Origin: Sulfitobacter aestuariivivens
GTDB lineage: Bacteria; Pseudomonadota; Alphaproteobacteria; Rhodobacterales; Rhodobacteraceae
Direction: 5' to 3'
Length of the DNA stretch: 56,475 bases
NCBI RefSeq assembly: GCF_014763045.1
Contig: NZ_JACTAG010000006.1
Span: forward strand, 1-56,475
Below the pieces are notes generated by a model. The model had not been told where the DNA came from. It ran no database searches and saw nothing but the letters and a program-made list of their open reading frames with translations. The stretch's first letter is position 1, and each line of letters begins with the position of its first letter. The position numbers and the translations under genes are program-made. This document shows, in pieces, positions 43,429 to 52,299 of the stretch.

Positions 43429-45452
43429 GTCAGCGGCCATGGCAGATCGACGTATTCCTGCAGAAGGCCCGGCGGGAAGTCACGGTTCAGGAGCCAGGCC
43501 ATGCCCAGCATGAAGGCAATGCCGGCACCCGTGTAGATCGCCGCAAAAGCGGTCCTGACCCCTGCCCGCATGCGCATGAAGGCAAAGAGGAAAACCCCAA
43601 GCGCGATAATGAAGCCAAAAAGCGATGTCAGGACCAAAAGCCCCGCAAACCATGCAAGCGTAGACCACAGGCTGTGCGTCGCGTCGGCGTCGTCGCCGTG
43701 ACGTTCCCGGTCAGCAAATATAGTATCCGTTTCCGGTTTGAGCATCATTCGGATGATCAACACGGCACACCCCAATAGGCAAACACCCCCAACGAACATC
43801 GGAAATACCCGGTCCCGGCTGTAGCTGGGGATTGAGGCAGCGTCGTAGAAAGCGTAGGCGATGTAGGCCGTAACGGCCAACATAAAGACGATCGGCGCGC
43901 GTTTTGAGCCAGATTGGACATCGCCTTCGGCCAGGATGTTCTTGGCCTGCCGCAGCCCCAGCACCACTGAGATAACGGTGATGACCAGCAGGACGATCAC
44001 GATGGGGGAAAAGATGTACTCCAGACCCTCGCCCATGCTCTTGCGGAACCGCGACTGCGCGATTTGAATTGCCTGGTTGGCATAGGTCTCGGCCGGGCTG
44101 GACAGCACAAAGCCAATCAGGAACGCAGGCCGCGACCAATCAAACCGGCGCATCAGAATGCCCAGCAGACCGATGGCAAAGAGCGCCACAAGGTCCATCA
44201 GGTTCTGGCCGGACTGGAAGGCGGCAAAGCTGATGATCATGAAGAGAAAGGGCGCGAGGAGCGCAAAGCGGATCGTGGTAAGTTTCGCAATCCCGCCTGA
44301 GGCGGCAATGCAAATGACGGTGCCAACGACATTTGCCAGCGCCAGCAGCCAGACGATTGAATAGGTAATGTCGAGGTTGTTTTGCAGCATCGCCGGCCCG
44401 ACTTCGATCTGGCCTGATCCAAGCAGGGCGATCGCGCCTACAAAAATCGCCATGGAGCCCGAGCCTGGAATACCAAACAGCAGCGTTGGCACCAGCCCGC
44501 CACCTTCTTTGGCATTGTTTGAGCTTTCCGGCCCGATCACGCCACGCACTTCGCCGTTGCCGAACTTGGACTTATCTTTGGTTGTCTGCACTGCGTGGCC
44601 ATACGCGATCCAGTCCACGACCGAGCCGCCAAGACCGGGGATCACGCCAACCACGACCCCAATGATCGAGCAACGCACGGACAGCCAGATGTTGGCAAAC
44701 CAGTCGCGCACACCATCAAGCCAGCCGCCGCCCAGTTGCGTCTCGCGGCTGATTGCGCGGTCTTGGCGTAAAAGCGAGATGATTTCAGGGATCGCGAAGA
44801 TGCCCAAGCCCACGATCACCAGTTTCAGACCGTCGGTCAGGTAGGGGTAATCGTAGGAGGACATGCGCAAATCGCCCGAAGATGCGCCCTCGCCGATGGT
44901 GCCGATCAACATGCCCAGACCTGCCGCCACGATCCCCTTGATGGCTACCCGGCCTGCCAGGATGCCCACCATCGAAAGCCCGAATATGGTGATCATCAAA
45001 AGCTCAGGCGTGCGGAATTCCAACACAATGGGACGGGCAATCAGGATGAAAACAGTCAGGAATGCGGCCCCCACCAGCCCACCAAACAGGGATGATGCGA
45101 ATGCGGCCGACAGCGCCCGCGCCGCCATCCCCTTTTTGGCCATGGGAAAGCCGTCCAGCACTGTGGCCTGCGACGCCGAAGAGCCGGGGATGCCCATAAG
45201 CACCGAGGCAAAAGTGTCAGACGTCGGCACGACTGCGACCATGCCCACCATCAGTGCCAGCCCAAGGATCGGGTCCATACCGAACATGAAAGGCAGCAGC
45301 AGCGACAGGCCAGCAATGCCGCCCAACCCGGGGAATACGCCAATGCACAGGCCCATCACGACGCCTAGAACCAAGTAGCCAAGCACCATCGGTTGCAAGA
45401 TCAACGTCCATGCATCGCCCAGTGCCGGCAACGCTTCCATGAGAGTTTCCAT
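43425..45452 (-). CDS. tctA: Tripartite tricarboxylate transporter permease, TctA-TctB fusion
   Basis: The 675-residue protein has a TctA domain (about 20-490) with GVFPGLGGIAGLSLLLPF, PSDTFASVLMGIPGSSASQATVLDGFPMAKKG, GVIPGLGGSVVDWIAYGHA and LVPTLLFGIPGSGSMAIF. It is followed by a C-terminal TctB-like domain of four helices (about 515-660, FPMFVGGVCLLGCAVLIIRMM). TctA is normally about 500 residues with TctB separate, so this is a fusion of small and large permease subunits. GGGGGAAG lies upstream of the ATG. It is paired with the TctC receptor upstream across a large stem-loop. Confidence 0.88.
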   Translation of the reverse strand: METLMEALPALGDAWTLILQPMVLGYLVLGVVMGLCIGVFPGLGGIAGLSLLLPFMFGMDPILGLALMVGMVAVVPTSDTFASVLMGIPGSSASQATVLDGFPMAKKGMAARALSAAFASSLFGGLVGAAFLTVFILIARPIVLEFRTPELLMITIFGLSMVGILAGRVAIKGIVAAGLGMLIGTIGEGASSGDLRMSSYDYPYLTDGLKLVIVGLGIFAIPEIISLLRQDRAISRETQLGGGWLDGVRDWFANIWLSVRCSIIGVVVGVIPGLGGSVVDWIAYGHAVQTTKDKSKFGNGEVRGVIGPESSNNAKEGGGLVPTLLFGIPGSGSMAIFVGAIALLGSGQIEVGPAMLQNNLDITYSIVWLLALANVVGTVICIAASGGIAKLTTIRFALLAPFLFMIISFAAFQSGQNLMDLVALFAIGLLGILMRRFDWSRPAFLIGFVLSSPAETYANQAIQIAQSRFRKSMGEGLEYIFSPIVIVLLVITVISVVLGLRQAKNILAEGDVQSGSKRAPIVFMLAVTAYIAYAFYDAASIPSYSRDRVFPMFVGGVCLLGCAVLIIRMMLKPETDTIFADRERHGDDADATHSLWSTLAWFAGLLVLTSLFGFIIALGVFLFAFMRMRAGVRTAFAAIYTGAGIAFMLGMAWLLNRDFPPGLLQEYVDLPWPLT

Positions 45453-45461
45453 GGTCTTCCC

Positions 45462-45515
45462 CCTTGCTTGATCAAACGCCCCGCCAGTCGAAGGCGAGGC
45501 GCTCGGAAAGCAAGG
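45462..45515. promoter_or_regulatory. Intercistronic stem-loop between tctC and tctA
   Basis: CCTTGCTT (45462-45469) pairs with AAGCAAGG (45508-45515), and an inner GC stem is formed by CGCC-CGCC against GGCG-GGCG. It occupies almost the whole gap. It lacks a terminator T-run, which suits a stability or processing hairpin favouring receptor mRNA over permease mRNA. Confidence 0.55.
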
Positions 45516-45516
45516 T

Positions 45517-46623
45517 TTAGTTCAGCGAAACGCCGTACTTTTCCTGCAGCCAGTTGACGATAAAGTCCTTGGCTTCCGCTGAAACGTTCGTGGCACTCTC
45601 CATCGCCGTCTTCGCGGCGTCACCGGTCATCTGGGGGTATTTGCCCAGTCGCTTGCCGGAGATTTCTGCAAAGTCCGCGCGGGCTTTGACGTCTTCGAAG
45701 GCCTTGGTGTAGGTCACGATCGCGTCGTTGGAAGCACCTGCTGGCAGGAACACCATCTTTTGTGCCGGGAAGCCCGCGATGAAGAAGGCTTTCCAAGCAT
45801 CCCACTTTTCGCCGGATGTCTCACACCCTTCTGTCGCTTCGCAGACTTCCTTGAAAGTCGGGATGTCGGGGAATGTGGGATCGCGCACGATGTTGCCCGC
45901 GTCATCCAACGCACCCCAAGTCATCATCGGCACAGCGGTGCCTGCTTCGACCAGCGGTGTCACGCCGGAGAGATAAGACGACGAAGTCTGGTAGTCGATG
46001 TTCGCTTCTCCGCGCTCAAACATCAGGCGGCCGTCACCGCGACCCTTGATGCCCATGACGCTCTCGACGTTCAGGCCAAGCATTTCCCACGCCAGTGTCG
46101 GGACAAGGTCCAGACGCGTGGCGCCCTGGTTGCCGTAGATGAAGTCCTCGCCCTGAAGCGGGGCGGCATTCATCCCATCCATCTTTGCTGCCAGTTCAGG
46201 CGTCAGGTAGGCCACGCCCCCGGTGCCGGAGGCCAAAACCACGTTCCAGTCACTATAGTTGTATCGCACGCGGGGGTCGCCCAGCAGGAACGGAAACTGC
46301 GTGGAACCGGAAGATCCGAAGATCAATGTGCCGTCGTTGTACTGCTGCTCTTGAAAGAAGTTGGCACCCTTGGTCGAGCCCGCACCCGGCATGAACTTTA
46401 CGACAACCGTGGGCTGACCCGGCAGGGCCTCGGACAGCAATGGCGCGTAAAAATTGGCCCATTTGGCTGAACCGCCGGTTTCCGAGAACGGAATGATCCA
46501 TTCGACGGTTTTGCCTTCCAGATCAATGCCGTGGCCGGCCGCCTCAGCTTTGATTGCAAATGTAGCAGCGGCAGCGGCCACAAGGCCTACAGCCACGCGA
46601 CGCGTGGTTTTGAAGATAGACAT
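45517..46623 (-). CDS. tctC: Tripartite tricarboxylate transporter receptor, TctC (Bug family)
   Basis: This 368-residue periplasmic receptor has a signal peptide (MSIFKTTRRVAVGLVAAAAA, cleavage near IKAEA-AGHG) and the Bug-family fold, with VEWIIPFSETGGSAKWANFY at the ligand loop and KFMPGAGSTKGANFFQ. A cysteine pair in CEATEGC may form a disulfide. It is longer than the usual 300-330 residues of the family. GGGAGGA precedes the ATG. It is divergent from the tctD response regulator across a 130-bp control region. Confidence 0.85.
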   Translation of the reverse strand: MSIFKTTRRVAVGLVAAAAATFAIKAEAAGHGIDLEGKTVEWIIPFSETGGSAKWANFYAPLLSEALPGQPTVVVKFMPGAGSTKGANFFQEQQYNDGTLIFGSSGSTQFPFLLGDPRVRYNYSDWNVVLASGTGGVAYLTPELAAKMDGMNAAPLQGEDFIYGNQGATRLDLVPTLAWEMLGLNVESVMGIKGRGDGRLMFERGEANIDYQTSSSYLSGVTPLVEAGTAVPMMTWGALDDAGNIVRDPTFPDIPTFKEVCEATEGCETSGEKWDAWKAFFIAGFPAQKMVFLPAGASNDAIVTYTKAFEDVKARADFAEISGKRLGKYPQMTGDAAKTAMESATNVSAEAKDFIVNWLQEKYGVSLN

Positions 46624-46753
46624 AAGTTCCTCCCAGAGCTACCCCGCGTTATTGCGGGGAAAACGAATGACACGGGGGTGTCCTCCCCCTGTTGCGATAC
46701 TGGTTATGACCTGCGAACCTTGCATGAGACTTGCATGTCAGGAAAATTCTTCG
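46624..46753. promoter_or_regulatory. Divergent tctC / tctD control region with 11-bp-phased direct repeats
   Basis: CTTGCATG occurs at 46719-46726 and again at 46730-46737, a direct repeat phased at 11 bp as expected for OmpR/PhoB-type response regulators such as TctD. A stem-loop CCCCGC / GCGGGG (46642-46659) lies in the tctC leader just before its ribosome site. A second short palindrome (GACAC / GTGTC, 46669-46682) follows. Binding by TctD is inferred. Confidence 0.5.
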
Positions 46754-47425
46754 ATGCGGATCGTGTTGGTCGAAGACAACAGCAGCCTTGCCAAAGGCAT
46801 CAGCTACCGGCTTGAAGATTCCGGTCATGCGGTGGACGTGCTGACGGACGGCAATGACGCTGAGCAGTTCCTGAAGTCGGATACAGCCGATTTGATTATT
46901 CTGGATATCAACCTGCCGGGAGTGGACGGGCTAACCCTGCTCAAAGATCTGCGTCGGCGCGGAGATGCCCGTCCCGTCATATTGTTGACGGCACGGGCCG
47001 AAACACAGGACCGGGTGATCGGTCTGGACGCCGGTGCAGACGACTATCTGATAAAACCGTTCGAGATGGCCGAGCTCGAAGCCCGCATTCGGGCCCTCTT
47101 GCGCAGGCGCGATGTCCCCCAGCAGCAATTTCGGAAGATCGGCGCACTGAACTATGACCCCGCGACCCGTCAGCTTTTTGCCAACAAGACGGAAATCGAT
47201 CTGCCCCGTCGGGAGATGTCGGTCTTCGAATGCCTGTTGGAAGCGGAAGGCCGGCTGGTGTCAAAATCCGCACTTCTGGACCATGTGTACGGCACCGGCG
47301 CGGATATCGATGAAAAGGTTATGGAGGTCTATGTTTCGCGATTACGGAGCAAGCTGAGCGCGCACGGCATCCAGATCGTTACACGCAGGGGATTAGGTTA
47401 CAAGATCACGGAAAAGCAATCGTGA
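46754..47425 (+). CDS. tctD: Response regulator, OmpR family (TctD-like)
   Basis: The 223-residue protein has a receiver domain (1-115) with E7-D8, phosphoacceptor D51 in LIILDINLPG, T79 and K101 in LIKPFEM. It is followed by an OmpR-type winged helix (about 130-220) with MEVYVSRLRSKL and TRRGLGYK. I chose ATG 46754 (AGGAAA upstream) because the longer frame extends back into tctC. It is divergent from tctC and coupled by GTGA to the sensor kinase, as in known tricarboxylate-uptake systems. Confidence 0.9.
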   Translation: MRIVLVEDNSSLAKGISYRLEDSGHAVDVLTDGNDAEQFLKSDTADLIILDINLPGVDGLTLLKDLRRRGDARPVILLTARAETQDRVIGLDAGADDYLIKPFEMAELEARIRALLRRRDVPQQQFRKIGALNYDPATRQLFANKTEIDLPRREMSVFECLLEAEGRLVSKSALLDHVYGTGADIDEKVMEVYVSRLRSKLSAHGIQIVTRRGLGYKITEKQS

Positions 47426-48795
47426 CACCCCCACAATCCCTTCGAAGCCGACTGATCCTCATCATTCTTTTACCGCTTCTCGCTGTCTCACTTGTTGCGG
47501 GCGCCTGGCAATTCAGGACAACAGCAGCCCGCGCCGAGTACATATTTGACAGAGGTTTGCTATCCGCCGCACTTGCCATATCGAGAGACGTGGCCATTTC
47601 CGGTGGTGACGCGCTGTCGCCAGAGACCCGTAGCCTTGTCAACGACACATCCGGTGGAGAGCTTTTCTACCATGTCTTCGCACCGGATGGTGTATTTGTA
47701 ACAGGATATTCCACACCGCCGGTGCCACCGGATTTGGGAAAACCGCATACGGCTGAGCCACTCTACTACGATGCCGTCTACCAACAGGAAGACGTGCGCG
47801 TGCTGCGCTTCCAGGACGTCACGACAGTCGACAATGTCTCCGGCACGTTTAATATCACCGTTTGGCAAAGTGCCGATGTGCGGCGCAGTTTCGTGCGTGA
47901 AGTGGTCTCGCGATCCTTCGCCGTCATTGCTTTTTTGGTCGCCTGCGTCGCGTTGATCGTCTGGTTCGGGATCCGATTGGGGCTGCGGCCCTTGATGGAG
48001 CTTGAACAGGCCATCGCGCGCCGGTCTTCGACCGATCTGGAGCCGATCCGCCGTTCGGTTCCGCTTGAAACAAAAGGACTGGTGCAAACACTCAACCGGC
48101 TCTTTGATCAAGTATCGCGCCGTATCAGTAGCAAGGACGCATTCATTTCCAACGCGGCGCATCAGCTGCGCAATCCGATCGCAGGGGTTCTGGCGTTGGC
48201 CGAAGCCGTGCAATCGGCACCAAACGAGGACGCCGCAAAGCGCCGCAGCAGCGAATTGCTGCAAGCCGCGCGGGAAACCAGTCAATTGGCCAATCAACTC
48301 TTGTCGTTCGAACGGGCGCGGGGCGCCGACGTTTCATCCACAGGCGAGCAGCTCGATATCTGTGCATTAGGCGCGGATGTCATTGACAGCGTTTCGCATC
48401 GCGCCAAAGACCGCGCGGTCGAACTTTCATTTGCGCGGCCGGACGCTCGGGTCATGGTTTTCGCAGATCGTGTTATGCTAAGGGAAGCCGTGTTGAACCT
48501 TCTGACCAACGCGCTCCTCCACGGCGGCAAGCAACTCCGACATATAACGCTGTCCATAGAGGCATGCCCCGAAAATGCAGTCATCACCGTGGAAGACGAC
48601 GGCGTTGGCATTCCGGTGCATAAACATGATCAGGCCAAAAGCCGCTTTGGCCAGGCGGGAAATGCAGGTGGTAGCGGGCTGGGCCTGCCGATTGCAACAA
48701 AAGTCGCCGAAAATCATGGCGGTTCGCTAGAAGTTGGAACACCCCGGAAAGGGACTTTGGTCCGAATAACGCTGCCGGTTGGCAATTTGAATTGA
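47422..48795 (+). CDS. tctE: Sensor histidine kinase (TctE-like)
   Basis: This 457-residue inner-membrane kinase has helices at about 11-30 and 166-185 flanking a periplasmic sensor domain (31-165) of the TctE/2CSK-N type. The cytoplasmic part has a HAMP-like linker, the phosphoacceptor H247 in FISNAAHQLRNPI and an ATPase domain with NLLTNALLHGG (N box), VEDDGVGIP (G1) and GGSGLGLPIATKVAENHGG (G2). The GTG start overlaps the tctD stop. It most likely senses an extracytoplasmic tricarboxylate, perhaps together with TctC. Confidence 0.9.
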   Translation: MTPPQSLRSRLILIILLPLLAVSLVAGAWQFRTTAARAEYIFDRGLLSAALAISRDVAISGGDALSPETRSLVNDTSGGELFYHVFAPDGVFVTGYSTPPVPPDLGKPHTAEPLYYDAVYQQEDVRVLRFQDVTTVDNVSGTFNITVWQSADVRRSFVREVVSRSFAVIAFLVACVALIVWFGIRLGLRPLMELEQAIARRSSTDLEPIRRSVPLETKGLVQTLNRLFDQVSRRISSKDAFISNAAHQLRNPIAGVLALAEAVQSAPNEDAAKRRSSELLQAARETSQLANQLLSFERARGADVSSTGEQLDICALGADVIDSVSHRAKDRAVELSFARPDARVMVFADRVMLREAVLNLLTNALLHGGKQLRHITLSIEACPENAVITVEDDGVGIPVHKHDQAKSRFGQAGNAGGSGLGLPIATKVAENHGGSLEVGTPRKGTLVRITLPVGNLN

Positions 48796-49161
48796 AGTCA
48801 GGCGTGTTCCGAGTGAAGGCAGATCAGCCCATCCAAACAGAGCCGATCGTATCACCTGACACTAACGGCACGCGGAAAGGTATCCGGTACCAGACGTTCC
48901 TGTCGGTTGCACCGCATATCTCTGTCTCCTGGATCGAATTTGGGTCGGCACCATTGGCAATAACACAAAACGGGCTCCGAGGTTCACGTTAGTCGGTCTA
49001 TCGAAGAGCTTTTCAGGAATTCGGCTCTGTGAGTAGCCAACGGAAGATTTCAATGGCGATGCCCGAACCTGCAAGACAGCTAATCGTTGTGAAAACTTCC
49101 TCCACATCAAGTCGGGTAGTTACAGGAAGTGCCCCGAGAGTCTGTACATACCTACATGAGC
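48796..49161. other. Intergenic region, 366 bp, no gene seen
   Basis: No convincing coding frame, RNA or strong terminator is visible between the convergent tctE and M20 peptidase genes. The only notable item is a 26-bp segment at 49131-49156 that is 23/26 identical to 37112-37137; both lie just downstream of reverse-strand genes. Confidence 0.5.
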
Positions 49162-50328
49162 TTATTTCAACGGCATGCGCTGCTCCGCCATTTCAGCGTA
49201 CCAGCTACATCCGAACGGGATCAGTTCGTCGTTGAACTCGTAGGACGGGTTATGCAAGTCCGCGCTGTCGCCATTGCCAATGAAGAGATAGGCGCCAGGG
49301 CGCTCCGCCAGCATTTCTGCAAAATCTTCTCCTGGCATTACGGGGTCGAAATCGCGGATGACATCTCCGGCCACCGTCCTTGCAACCTCTGCCGCCCGGC
49401 TTGCAGCTTCCGGGTCGTTAATCGTGGGCGGCACGCGAGGTGTATAGTTCAAATGCGCCTCGGCGCCGTGGGCTTGCGCCGTCAGTGTCGAAATGTCGCG
49501 AAGACGTTTTTGGACCAGATCATGCACGTTAGGGTCAAAGTAGCGCACGGTTCCGAGTAATGTTATTTCATCCGGGATGACATTGTAGGTATTGCTGTCG
49601 CTGCGCAGGCCGCAAGTCGAGACGACCACAGTTTTCAAAGGGTCAACATTGCGCGCCGCGATCGTTTGCAGCGCCGTAATGACGTGGGCAGCAGCGACAG
49701 TCGTATCTACGGCTTTGTGCGGCATCGCTGCGTGTCCGCCTTGTCCTTTGATGGTAAGTTCAAAGAATGCGGTGGCAGCCATCTGTGGTCCGTCACGCAC
49801 TGCAAACTGACCTGCGGGGATGCCCGGCCAGTTGTGCATGCCATAGAACTCCTGAATGCCCCATTGCGAAATCAGCCCGTCGTCAAGCATTGCCCGCGCG
49901 CCGCCGCTGCCTTCTTCGGCAGGCTGAAAGATCAGCACCACAGAGCCGTCGAAATTGCGTGTTTCAGCTAGATACTTTGCCGCCCCCAATAGCATTGCTG
50001 TATGTCCGTCATGTCCGCAGGCATGCATAATGCCGGGATGGGTTGATGCGTGCGGCAGTCCGGTTGCTTCCGGGATGGGTAACGCGTCCATATCCGCGCG
50101 AAACCCGATCACCTTGCCGGAGCCCTTCGCTTGCCCATGTATGACGCCCACAACTCCAGTCTGGCCAAACCCGGTAACAACTTCATCGCACCCAAAACTA
50201 AGGAGCAAGTCGGTTACTTTTTGTGCGGTGCGGTGTTCCTTAAAGCGCAGTTCTGGGTGGGCGTGAATGTCATGCCGCCATTCCTTGATCTCGGCAAGGA
50301 GTTCGGCAAATCGGTTGCGGGCAGGCAT
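49162..50328 (-). CDS. M20-family amidohydrolase (hippurate hydrolase / N-acyl-amino-acid deacylase type)
   Basis: This 388-residue metallo-amidohydrolase has WRHDIHAHPELRFKEHRT, GFRADMDALPI with the conserved Asp, HACGHDGHTAMLLGAA with metal ligands, PAEEGSGGARAML and the lid-domain GQGGHAAMPHKAVD. The C-terminal VMPGEDFAEML block holds the last ligands. Members hydrolyse hippurate, N-acetyl amino acids or indole-acetyl conjugates. It is transcribed alone, 365 bp away from the MarR gene on the same strand. The substrate cannot be read from the sequence. Confidence 0.88.
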   Translation of the reverse strand: MPARNRFAELLAEIKEWRHDIHAHPELRFKEHRTAQKVTDLLLSFGCDEVVTGFGQTGVVGVIHGQAKGSGKVIGFRADMDALPIPEATGLPHASTHPGIMHACGHDGHTAMLLGAAKYLAETRNFDGSVVLIFQPAEEGSGGARAMLDDGLISQWGIQEFYGMHNWPGIPAGQFAVRDGPQMAATAFFELTIKGQGGHAAMPHKAVDTTVAAAHVITALQTIAARNVDPLKTVVVSTCGLRSDSNTYNVIPDEITLLGTVRYFDPNVHDLVQKRLRDISTLTAQAHGAEAHLNYTPRVPPTINDPEAASRAAEVARTVAGDVIRDFDPVMPGEDFAEMLAERPGAYLFIGNGDSADLHNPSYEFNDELIPFGCSWYAEMAEQRMPLK

Positions 50329-50693
50329 AAACGCTTCCTCTCCAGGTTAGCTGTCCTGGACTATGAAGACCTGTCCTATACTACGCAACTATGGGATTTG
50401 CGCATGATGATATGAAGATCGACGGCGACCGCCACACAAAATTGAACAACTGCAGCCTGAGCCTCATCTCTTTGCCCAAACATGACAACCATTAAGGTTA
50501 GGCAAAGAGTTGTGCTGAACCAACCGGCTGATCATCGCGACGAAGTGGCCGTTGGCAGTGCAGTGGCTAAAGAAGATTTGTCCGCACGCTGTAAGCTCAA
50601 TGTGCTTGAGCTGCTGCCTTTGCAGCGAATGGCGGCAATGTGGACTGCGACCGGAGAAGGTCGAGAGACGGCTTAGGCCCGTGTCCACGAACA
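50329..50693. other. Intergenic region, 365 bp, no gene seen
   Basis: Between the M20 peptidase start and the marR stop, both on the reverse strand, only short unconvincing frames occur and I see no RNA gene. It should contain the peptidase promoter close to 50350-50420, where AT-rich sequence is present. Confidence 0.4.
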
Positions 50694-51212
50694 CTATTCT
50701 GGTGTAACCCAGTCTGGCATCGCAAAGACCATTTTCCTCAACAGGCAGTCGAACTGCGCCAATTCCTCATCGGTGAGCGCGGCGCGCATTGCGTCCTGAC
50801 GGGCTTTGACGATGGGGCTCACATGCTCCAGGATTGACCAACCCACTTCTGTCAGGGTCAACGGTTTTGCGCGCTTGTCTTCTGGGTCAGTGCCGCGCCT
50901 GACATATCCCTTTTCTAAAAGGTCTGACACCGCGCGGCTGATCGAGTTTTTGGGCTGACCCGTCACGCGGCAGATATCCTGAGCGACCAGCCCAGGCATG
51001 TGTTCCAGGCAATAGAGAATGACGAATTCTGGCCGTGTAATCCCGAACTTTTCGCCCAGATGGCGATAAACGGGTCCTGTAAAGAAGTTAGCGAGAAAGT
51101 TGATGCGCCACGCATGGCGCAGGTCAGTGTCGTCAAGCATCACAAGCGACAAAGCCCCGAATGTATCGGCCATGTCCTCTGTGGCGGCTAAGCTCTTGTC
51201 TTGGTGGGTCAT
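50694..51212 (-). CDS. MarR-family transcriptional regulator
   Basis: This 172-residue regulator has an N-terminal dimerisation extension and a winged helix (ITRPEFVILYCLEHMPGLVAQDICRVTGQPKNSISRAVSDLLEKGYVRRGTDPEDKRAKPLTLTEVG). DPEDKRAKPL is the wing typical of MarR. It is divergent from the third TRAP operon, and a perfect inverted repeat lies between them. It probably represses the transporter until the imported compound or its product binds. Confidence 0.88.
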   Translation of the reverse strand: MTHQDKSLAATEDMADTFGALSLVMLDDTDLRHAWRINFLANFFTGPVYRHLGEKFGITRPEFVILYCLEHMPGLVAQDICRVTGQPKNSISRAVSDLLEKGYVRRGTDPEDKRAKPLTLTEVGWSILEHVSPIVKARQDAMRAALTDEELAQFDCLLRKMVFAMPDWVTPE

Positions 51213-51239
51213 GCACCCCTCTTACGGGAGATTAGTTCA

Positions 51240-51267
51240 AAATGGAACTTTACAAAAGGTTCCATTT
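51240..51267. promoter_or_regulatory. Candidate MarR operator
   Basis: AAATGGAAC (51240-51248) and GTTCCATTT (51259-51267) form a perfect 9-bp inverted repeat with a 10-bp spacer. It lies in the divergent marR / dctP promoter, 28 bp from marR and 49 bp from dctP, where a MarR dimer could block both directions. Confidence 0.6.
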
Positions 51268-51315
51268 GGTACTTTATGCAGTCAGGCAATTGATTGCCAC
51301 ATAAGGGAGGACAAT

Positions 51316-52293
51316 ATGAAAAAGATAACCGCTTTGGCGGGCGCTGCTGCGCTTGGCTTGTCGGCATGGACAGCATCTGCGGATGACCTGCGCATGATTG
51401 GCGCGTTTCCCGAAGGTTTTGTGTTCACCGAAGAAATTGTGAAACCATTCATGGCACTTGTCGAAGAAGAAACCGGCGGTGAGGTCAGCTTTGCTCTCAC
51501 CGGACCTGACGCCGTACCACCGTTGGAGCAGCTTGAACCGGTGCAGGCTGGCGTGTTCGACGCGCTTTTCACGCACCCTGCCTATCACGCGGGCACCACG
51601 CCTGTGGGCCTCGCTATTGACGCCATTGCTGCCGATCCGAGCAAACGGCGCGAGGGAGGGATCATCAACTACATCGATGCGCACTATCAAACGCTGGGCA
51701 TGAAGCTGATCACCGCCCCTGCCACGGGATCGAAGGGATTTCGTTATTTCCTGAAGGAGCCGATCACGGGCGAGCCGGGTTTCGAAGGTCGTAAGATCCG
51801 GGGCACGGTGTCTTATCATCCGATGATCGAAGCATTGGGCGGTTCTGGCGTCGTTATGGGCGGAGGGGATGTGTATTCCGCTTTGCAAACAGGCGTCGTG
51901 GATGGCGCAGCCTGGGGCCTGACAGGTGCCAGGGATTTCAAATGGTATGAGGTGGCCAATTACATGGCCGATCCCGTGTTTGGGCAGGTCGGGTTGATGA
52001 TCTTCATGAATCTTGATGCCTGGAACGCGCTCTCAGCCGAAGAACAGGCCGGTATAGAACGGGCCGCCTTGCGGTTGGAAACCGACAGTATCGCCCGTTT
52101 TGATAGTTTGGCCGCGCAGGAGAAAGAAGACCTGTTGGAGCTTGGCATGAAAATGACTGCCTTCTCGGATGCAGAAGCCGAACAGTTTGAAGAGCTGTGG
52201 TCAGGCGGTGTCTGGTCCATTGCGGAAAAAGGGGATCCCGACACGGTCGCCGGGCTGCGCACGCTTGCGCGCGAAGCGGGTCTGTCGGACTAA
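51316..52293 (+). CDS. dctP: TRAP transporter periplasmic solute receptor, DctP (third system)
   Basis: This 325-residue receptor has a signal peptide (MKKITALAGAAALGLSAWTA, cleavage near SA-DDLR) and DctP motifs PGFEGRKIRGTVSYHPMIEALGG and GDVYSALQTGVVDGAAWG. The arginine in KIRG is the usual carboxylate contact. ATG 51316 follows GGGAGG; the longer frame is an extension across the promoter. It heads the operon dctP-dctQ-dctM-hydrolase under the divergent MarR regulator. Confidence 0.9.
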   Translation: MKKITALAGAAALGLSAWTASADDLRMIGAFPEGFVFTEEIVKPFMALVEEETGGEVSFALTGPDAVPPLEQLEPVQAGVFDALFTHPAYHAGTTPVGLAIDAIAADPSKRREGGIINYIDAHYQTLGMKLITAPATGSKGFRYFLKEPITGEPGFEGRKIRGTVSYHPMIEALGGSGVVMGGGDVYSALQTGVVDGAAWGLTGARDFKWYEVANYMADPVFGQVGLMIFMNLDAWNALSAEEQAGIERAALRLETDSIARFDSLAAQEKEDLLELGMKMTAFSDAEAEQFEELWSGGVWSIAEKGDPDTVAGLRTLAREAGLSD

Positions 52294-52299
52294 TCCAGA

